Shown in pieces: positions 6,439 to 9,776 of a stretch of 9,776 nucleotides of DNA (its first letter is position 1; each line of letters starts with the position of its first letter). Location: positions 1-9,776 of the forward strand of contig CAIWRE010000541.1 in the NCBI GenBank assembly GCA_903914985.1, read 5' to 3'. The notes under the pieces were generated by a model. The model searched no databases, was not told the origin of the DNA, and worked only from the letters and a program-made list of their open reading frames with translations. The position numbers were made by a program, and so were the translations under genes. The stretch comes from an uncultured beta proteobacterium (GTDB taxonomy: Bacteria > Pseudomonadota > Gammaproteobacteria > Burkholderiales > Burkholderiaceae_C).

Positions 6439-7288
6439 TGGCGGCGCGCTGTGCCGCAGCGAAACCCAGCACGGCCAGCCCGGTCAGCGGCTCACCCTGG
6501 CCAATGGTGACTCCGTTTGGGTCGCGCTGCACGGCGCCCACGTGGTGTCGTGGCGTGCAGCCCGGCGTGAGCGCCTCTACTTAAGCCCCCGCAACCACTG
6601 GGATGGCCGCACGGCCATTCGCGGTGGCGTGCCGGTGTGTTTTCCCCAGTTCAATCAGCGCGGCAGCCTGCCCAAGCACGGCTTTGCGCGCAATCTTGCG
6701 TGGACCGTGGGCTCATCCAAGGTGCAAGACGACGAAGTGCAGCAAGACTTTCTGCTTGCGTCGAGCCCTCAGACACGGGCGTTTTGGTCACAACAATTTG
6801 AGGCAACTGTGCGGGTTGTGCTGACGCCGGGCGCATTGACGGTCACTCTGTTGGTGCACAACACCGGCGACACACCCTTGGAATTCTCAGGCGCTCTGCA
6901 CACGTACTTGGCGGTTGACCGGATTGAACAGGTGCGTTTGACCGGCTTACAAGGCCAGGCGGAGTGGGACGCCGTGAGCGACCGGCACGCCAGCGCGGCT
7001 GCGGAACTGCAATTCGACGGCGAATTCGACCGCGTATATGACGCCGCACTTTCGCCCTTGCACCTGCATGACGGTGCCAGCCGACTTGAAGTAAGCCAAA
7101 GCCCGAGCTGGGCCCACAGCGTGGTGTGGAACCCCGGGCGAGAAAAATGCGCCGCCATGGCCGATTTGCCCGCTGACGGATACGCGCACTTTGTCTGCGT
7201 GGAAGCCGCCCAAGTCATGTCGCCGATCACGGTGCCTGCCGCCGGGAACTGGCAGGGATGGCAACGCCTTTGCGTGGTCCAGGACTGA
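6431..7288 (+). CDS. D-hexose-6-phosphate mutarotase-like (YeaD / aldose 1-epimerase family)
   Basis: This gene lies within the his cluster but is not one of the classical his genes. The 285-residue protein resembles the YeaD-type branch of the galactose-mutarotase fold, which interconverts alpha and beta anomers of hexose 6-phosphates. Characteristic stretches are GGVPVCFPQF (65-74), LPKHGFARNLAW (80-91), ALHTYLAV (155-162), SVVWNPGREKCAAMADL (230-246) and FVCVEAAQV (254-262). Expected catalytic or binding residues are His83, His157 and Glu258. No signal peptide is seen, so it is probably cytoplasmic. I chose ATG 6431, which overlaps the hisA stop as ATGGCTGA. An earlier in-frame ATG at 6398 lies deep inside hisA and adds eleven unlikely residues. 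hisF begins 2 bases after the stop. The true substrate is unknown. The position suggests co-expression with HisA and HisF, but a histidine role is only inference. Confidence 0.88.
   Translation: MADGGALCRSETQHGQPGQRLTLANGDSVWVALHGAHVVSWRAARRERLYLSPRNHWDGRTAIRGGVPVCFPQFNQRGSLPKHGFARNLAWTVGSSKVQDDEVQQDFLLASSPQTRAFWSQQFEATVRVVLTPGALTVTLLVHNTGDTPLEFSGALHTYLAVDRIEQVRLTGLQGQAEWDAVSDRHASAAAELQFDGEFDRVYDAALSPLHLHDGASRLEVSQSPSWAHSVVWNPGREKCAAMADLPADGYAHFVCVEAAQVMSPITVPAAGNWQGWQRLCVVQD
7281..7284 (+). promoter_or_regulatory. hisF ribosome binding site within the mutarotase gene end
   Basis: AGGA 6 bases before ATG 7291, within the last codons of the mutarotase gene. It supports the start that gives the invariant HisF N-terminus rather than the ATG at 7258. 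Confidence 0.65.
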
Positions 7289-7290
7289 AC

Positions 7291-8079
7291 ATGCTGGCCA
7301 AACGCATCATCCCTTGCCTGGACGTGACCGGTGGCCGCGTAGTGAAGGGCGTGAATTTTGTGGAGCTGCGCGATGCGGGAGACCCGGTAGAAATTGCTGC
7401 CCGCTACAACGACCAGGGTGCCGACGAATTGACGTTCCTGGACATCACCGCCACCAGCGACGCGCGGGATGTGATTCTCCACATCATCGAGGCGGTGGCC
7501 TCGCAGGTGTTCATCCCTTTGACGGTGGGCGGCGGTGTGCGCACCGTAGACGATGTGCGCCGAATGCTCAACGCGGGCGCTGACAAAGTGAGCTTCAACT
7601 CAGCCGCCATCGCCAACCCCCAAGTGATTGAGGACGCTTCCCACAAATACGGCGCCCAATGCATCGTGGTGGCAATCGACGCCAAACGACGCCAGGGCGA
7701 GGCGCTGGCGCTGCGCGGACCGGGTTGGGATGTTTTCAGCCATGGCGGACGCCAGAACACGGGGCTGGACGCCGTGGTTTGGGCAACTGACATGGCGCGG
7801 CGCGGCGCCGGTGAAATTTTGCTCACCAGCATGGACCGCGACGGCACCAAATCCGGTTTTGACTTGGAGCTCACCCGCGCCGTAGCGGACGCCGTGCCGG
7901 TGCCCGTGATCGCATCCGGCGGCGTGGGCACGCTGGACCACCTGGCCGACGGCGTGAGCATCGGGGGCGCCGATGCAGTGCTGGCGGCGAGTATTTTTCA
8001 CTACGGCGAATTCACCGTCGGACAGGCCAAGGCGCGCATGGCCGCCCGTGGCATTCCTGTGCGATGGGACGCACGATGA
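7291..8079 (+). CDS. hisF: Imidazole glycerol phosphate synthase, cyclase subunit
   Basis: HisF is the (beta-alpha)8-barrel partner of HisH. It uses the channelled ammonia to convert PRFAR to imidazole-glycerol phosphate and AICAR, the latter returning to purine synthesis. The 262-residue product starts MLAKRIIPCLDV and has catalytic Asp11 (CLDVTGGRVVKG) and Asp130 (VAIDAKR). Phosphate loops are LTVGGGVRT (77-85) and VIASGGVGT (206-214). LLTSMDRDGTKSGFD (177-191) is the family signature. ATG 7291 is preferred over an in-frame ATG at 7258 because it gives the invariant N-terminus and has AGGA (7281-7284) 6 bases upstream. It follows the mutarotase gene by 2 bases, and its stop overlaps the hisI start (ATGA 8076-8079). 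Confidence 0.97.
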   Translation: MLAKRIIPCLDVTGGRVVKGVNFVELRDAGDPVEIAARYNDQGADELTFLDITATSDARDVILHIIEAVASQVFIPLTVGGGVRTVDDVRRMLNAGADKVSFNSAAIANPQVIEDASHKYGAQCIVVAIDAKRRQGEALALRGPGWDVFSHGGRQNTGLDAVVWATDMARRGAGEILLTSMDRDGTKSGFDLELTRAVADAVPVPVIASGGVGTLDHLADGVSIGGADAVLAASIFHYGEFTVGQAKARMAARGIPVRWDAR

Positions 8080-8465
8080 GCTGGCTCGACGACATTCGCT
8101 GGGACGCGCAGGGCTTGGTGCCTGCGATTGCGCAGGAGCAGGGCAGCAAAGATGTGCTGATGTTCGCGTGGATGGACCGGGAGGCTTTGCAAAAGACCGC
8201 CGAGCTGGGCCGCGCCGTCTACTTCAGCCGTTCGCGCAACAAGCTGTGGTTCAAGGGCGAGGAGTCCGGCCATGTGCAGGTCGTCCACGAAATCCGCGTG
8301 GACTGCGACGCAGACGTGGTGCTGCTGACCGTCACCCAGCAAGGGCATACTCCGGGAATCGCCTGCCATACGGGGCGTCACAGCTGCTTTTTCAGTGTGC
8401 TGAAAGACGGGATGTGGCAAGCCGTGGACCCTGTCTTGAAAAATCCGGATTCCATCTACAAGTAG
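8076..8465 (+). CDS. hisI: Phosphoribosyl-AMP cyclohydrolase
   Basis: HisI opens the purine ring of phosphoribosyl-AMP to give ProFAR, the third pathway step. The 129-residue product is the stand-alone cyclohydrolase, not the HisIE fusion of enterobacteria. Motifs present are MFAWMDREAL (29-38), VYFSRSRNKLWFKGE (48-62), the metal site DCDAD (76-80) and ACHTGRHSCF (96-105). Cys77, Cys97 and Cys104 are the expected zinc ligands. The start is ATG 8076, overlapping the hisF stop by four bases. An in-frame ATG twelve bases earlier would add MGRT and lacks the MSWLDDI opening usual for the family. hisE follows after only 4 bases. Confidence 0.96.
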   Translation: MSWLDDIRWDAQGLVPAIAQEQGSKDVLMFAWMDREALQKTAELGRAVYFSRSRNKLWFKGEESGHVQVVHEIRVDCDADVVLLTVTQQGHTPGIACHTGRHSCFFSVLKDGMWQAVDPVLKNPDSIYK

Positions 8466-8469
8466 CACC

Positions 8470-8850
8470 ATGCCCTCCACTGATTTGTCCCAAGACGCCT
8501 TGGCGCGCCTGGCAGCCGTCATCGAAACCCGCAAAGCGGCCAATGGTGGCGACCCTGCCGCCAGCTATGTGGCGCGCCTGCTGCACCAGGGGCCTGACGC
8601 GTTTCTGAAAAAAATCGGTGAGGAGGCCACTGAAGTCGTGATGGCCGCCAAGGACGCCGACCACGGTGGCGACGCCACAAAAATTGTGAATGAGGTGGCC
8701 GATCTCTGGTTTCACTGCCTGATCGCGCTGGCCCATTACGACCTGACGCCTGGCCACGTGGTGGCCGAACTCGAACGTCGGGCGGGCACCAGCGGCATCG
8801 AAGAAAAAGCCTTGCGCAAAGCTGTATTGCGCGATGCACAGGGCGGCTAG
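8470..8850 (+). CDS. hisE: Phosphoribosyl-ATP pyrophosphatase
   Basis: HisE hydrolyses phosphoribosyl-ATP to phosphoribosyl-AMP and pyrophosphate, the second pathway step. It belongs to the all-alpha MazG-like NTP pyrophosphatase superfamily. The 126-residue protein shows KKIGEEATEVVMAAK (47-61) and NEVADLWFHCLIAL (74-87). Their Glu and Asp side chains (Glu51, Glu52, Glu55, Glu75, Asp78) form the magnesium site. It is slightly longer than the typical 100-110 residues, with an extended C-terminal tail after residue 105. ATG 8470 follows the hisI stop by 4 bases. No strong ribosome site precedes it, so translational coupling to hisI is likely. It is the last pathway gene in the run. Confidence 0.95.
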   Translation: MPSTDLSQDALARLAAVIETRKAANGGDPAASYVARLLHQGPDAFLKKIGEEATEVVMAAKDADHGGDATKIVNEVADLWFHCLIALAHYDLTPGHVVAELERRAGTSGIEEKALRKAVLRDAQGG

Positions 8851-8884
8851 CGCCTGTACTCCCTTGAAACCGATGGATTCCACC

Positions 8885-9259
8885 ATGACGTCCCACAGCG
8901 TTGACCACGATCCCAACTGCCTGTTTTGCAAAATTGTCGCCAAACAGATCCCCTCGCGCCCCGTCTATGAGGACGACGATTTTTATGCGTTTCACGACAT
9001 CGCACCCTGGGCACCGGTGCATTTTCTGCTGATCCCCAAGACCCACATTCCTTCCATGGCGCACATCACCGAAGACCATGCCGCTCTCATGGGGCGCATG
9101 ATGGCCTTGGTGCCGCAGCTAGCTTTGCAGGAGGGATGCAACCCGTACCCGGACGGCGGCTACCGCTTGGTGACCAATACCGGAGCCGAAGGTGGCCAGG
9201 AGGTGCGTCACCTGCATTTCCACATCATGGGCGGTTCGCGCCCCTGGCTGCGCGGCTAA
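8885..9259 (+). CDS. HIT-family (HINT-like) purine nucleoside phosphoramidase
   Basis: This 124-residue protein belongs to the histidine-triad superfamily, HINT branch. Known members hydrolyse AMP-linked phosphoramidates, for example AMP-lysine; the cellular role in bacteria is poorly defined. The triad is HLHFHIMGG (109-117), with His109, His111 and His113, the last being the expected nucleophile. The N-terminal DPNCLFCKIV (9-18) holds a Cys12/Cys15 pair that binds zinc in some family members. FHDIAPWAPVHFLLIPKTHIPSM (from 36) is the usual nucleotide-binding region. I chose ATG 8885, which has TGGA 7 bases upstream. ATG 8873 in the same frame would add four residues and has no visible ribosome site. 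The gene stands 34 bases after hisE and probably belongs to the same transcript. A HIT gene between his and tat genes is a familiar arrangement in Burkholderiales. Confidence 0.93.
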   Translation: MTSHSVDHDPNCLFCKIVAKQIPSRPVYEDDDFYAFHDIAPWAPVHFLLIPKTHIPSMAHITEDHAALMGRMMALVPQLALQEGCNPYPDGGYRLVTNTGAEGGQEVRHLHFHIMGGSRPWLRG

Positions 9260-9293
9260 AGGGCTTCCCGGCCCACGCATATTTGGCGGCGAC

Positions 9294-9299
9294 TAGAAT
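9294..9299 (+). promoter_or_regulatory. Candidate -10 element (TAGAAT) upstream of tatA
   Basis: TAGAAT, five of six matches to the TATAAT consensus, sits 25 bases before the tatA start and would give a leader of roughly 19 bases. The region 16-18 bases upstream (around 9270-9277, GCCCAC) does not resemble TTGACA, so this would be a weak or activator-dependent promoter. It may simply be chance. Confidence 0.3.
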
Positions 9300-9313
9300 T
9301 CCACCACCTCATC

Positions 9314-9319
9314 AGGAGA
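9314..9319 (+). promoter_or_regulatory. Strong Shine-Dalgarno sequence for tatA (AGGAGA)
   Basis: AGGAGA lies 5 bases before ATG 9325 and is the best ribosome binding site in the window. It fixes the tatA start and fits high expression of TatA, which is normally made in large excess over TatB and TatC. Confidence 0.85.
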
Positions 9320-9324
9320 ACATC

Positions 9325-9561
9325 ATGGGTTTATCCACCACACATCTGCTCATATTTTTAGCCATCATCGTTGTGATCTTCGGCACCAAAAAGCTGCGCA
9401 ATATCGGCTCCGATTTGGGCGGCGCGGTCAAGGGGTTTAAGGACGGCATGAAAGACGGTGGCGAAAAGCCCGCCGAAGCGGCTGCAACTGCGCAGCAAGT
9501 GGCCGCCAACACGGCAGCTGTCAAAGAGACCATCGACGTCGAAGCCAAAGCCAAGCACTAA
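9325..9561 (+). CDS. tatA: Twin-arginine translocase subunit TatA
   Basis: TatA oligomerises in the inner membrane to help pass folded twin-arginine-signal proteins across it. The 78-residue product has one N-terminal membrane segment (about residues 5-19, LLIFLAIIVVIF within it). The Phe19-Gly20 hinge follows, then TKKLRNIGSDLGGAVKGFKD (21-40), the amphipathic helix lying on the membrane surface. The tail is an Ala-, Glu- and Lys-rich segment ending at residue 78. FGTKKLRNIGSDLGGA is near-diagnostic for TatA. ATG 9325 is supported by the AGGAGA site. It lies 65 bases after the HIT gene and 45 bases before tatB, and may have its own weak promoter as well as read-through from the his genes. 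Confidence 0.96.
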   Translation: MGLSTTHLLIFLAIIVVIFGTKKLRNIGSDLGGAVKGFKDGMKDGGEKPAEAAATAQQVAANTAAVKETIDVEAKAKH

Positions 9562-9563
9562 GT

Positions 9564-9588
9564 GCGTTTGGCATGCGGGCAGTAACGC
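9564..9588 (+). other. Weak inverted repeat in the tatA-tatB spacer
   Basis: GCGTT (9564-9568) and AACGC (9584-9588) form a 5-bp stem around a 15-base loop holding the palindrome GCATGC (9571-9576). TTTTC follows directly. It resembles a weak terminator or stabilising stem between tatA and tatB, but the stem is short and could be chance. Confidence 0.3.
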
Positions 9589-9606
9589 TTTTCAGTAGGG
9601 TTTTTT

Positions 9607-9776
9607 GTGTTTGATATTGGCGTTACCAAACTCGCGATGGTCGGCGGCATTGCACTCATCGTTATTGGCCCCGAAAAGCTCCCGGCGGTTGCCAAGACCC
9701 TGGGAACCTTGCTGGGCCGGGCGCGTCGCTATGTGGCAGACGTAAAAGAAGAGGTCAACCGTTCGATGGACCTCGA
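9607..9776 (+). CDS. tatB: Sec-independent translocase subunit TatB, 3' end cut by window
   Basis: TatB forms the twin-arginine signal receptor with TatC. The frame starts at GTG 9607 and runs off the window after 56 full codons. The translation opens M(V)FDIGVTKLAMVGG, the standard TatB start, with one membrane span (about 6-20) and the GPEKLP hinge motif at 21-26. A charged amphipathic stretch (LLGRARRYVADVKEEV) follows. A TAGGG ribosome site (9596-9600) lies 6 bases upstream, across a run of six T. Residue 8 is Lys, where E. coli TatB has a conserved Glu; from memory this Lys is usual in betaproteobacterial homologues. The gene follows tatA as expected, and tatC would be expected next. Confidence 0.93.
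   Translation, partial: MFDIGVTKLAMVGGIALIVIGPEKLPAVAKTLGTLLGRARRYVADVKEEVNRSMDL

Noticed and set aside
9261..9274. Terminator after the HIT gene (GGGC/GCCC stem)
   Set aside because: A four-base-pair stem with no following T-run is too weak to call.

Overview
The window is GC-rich and carries a dense row of genes, all on the plus strand. It holds a complete histidine biosynthesis cluster lying between the 3' part of murA and the start of the tat genes. The order is murA(partial)-hisG-hisD-hisC-hisB-hisH-hisA-[sugar-phosphate mutarotase]-hisF-hisI-hisE-hinT-like-tatA-tatB(partial). The murA/his/HIT/tat neighbourhood, the short HisG, the monofunctional HisB and the separate HisI and HisE point to a betaproteobacterium of the order Burkholderiales. 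The protein wording (HisG, HisA, TatA, TatB) looks closest to Comamonadaceae such as Rhodoferax, Polaromonas or Acidovorax. That family-level placement comes from memory of homologues, not from a search.

Layout. Bases 1-1137 are the last 378 codons of murA (peptidoglycan precursor synthesis); about 40 N-terminal residues lie upstream of the window. After a 48-base gap the his genes run from 1186 to 8850 almost without spacers. hisG/hisD are 5 bases apart; hisD/hisC, hisC/hisB and hisF/hisI share ATGA start-stop overlaps; hisA overlaps the mutarotase gene by 8 bases; the mutarotase is 2 bases from hisF; hisI and hisE are 4 bases apart. The only his spacers above 30 bases are hisB-hisH (34) and hisH-hisA (44). 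The second is an unusual pyrimidine-rich tract preceded by inverted repeats in the end of hisH. A HIT-family gene follows hisE, then tatA with a strong ribosome binding site and a possible promoter of its own, then tatB with a GTG start, cut by the window edge. No stretch over 300 bases lacks a gene. No RNA gene, mobile element or CRISPR array was seen.

How the genes work together. HisG condenses ATP and PRPP. HisE and HisI hydrolyse and open the adenine ring. HisA isomerises ProFAR to PRFAR. HisH and HisF form the glutamine-dependent synthase giving imidazole-glycerol phosphate. HisB dehydrates it, HisC transaminates, and HisD oxidises histidinol to histidine. Two expected partners are not in the window: HisZ, needed by the short HisG, and a histidinol-phosphate phosphatase, since HisB lacks that domain.

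The clearest oddity is the YeaD-like hexose-6-phosphate mutarotase gene wedged in translational register between hisA and hisF. I see no convincing evidence of a wholly new system. The best leads are that embedded mutarotase, the structured U-rich hisH-hisA junction, and an extra loop in HisG.
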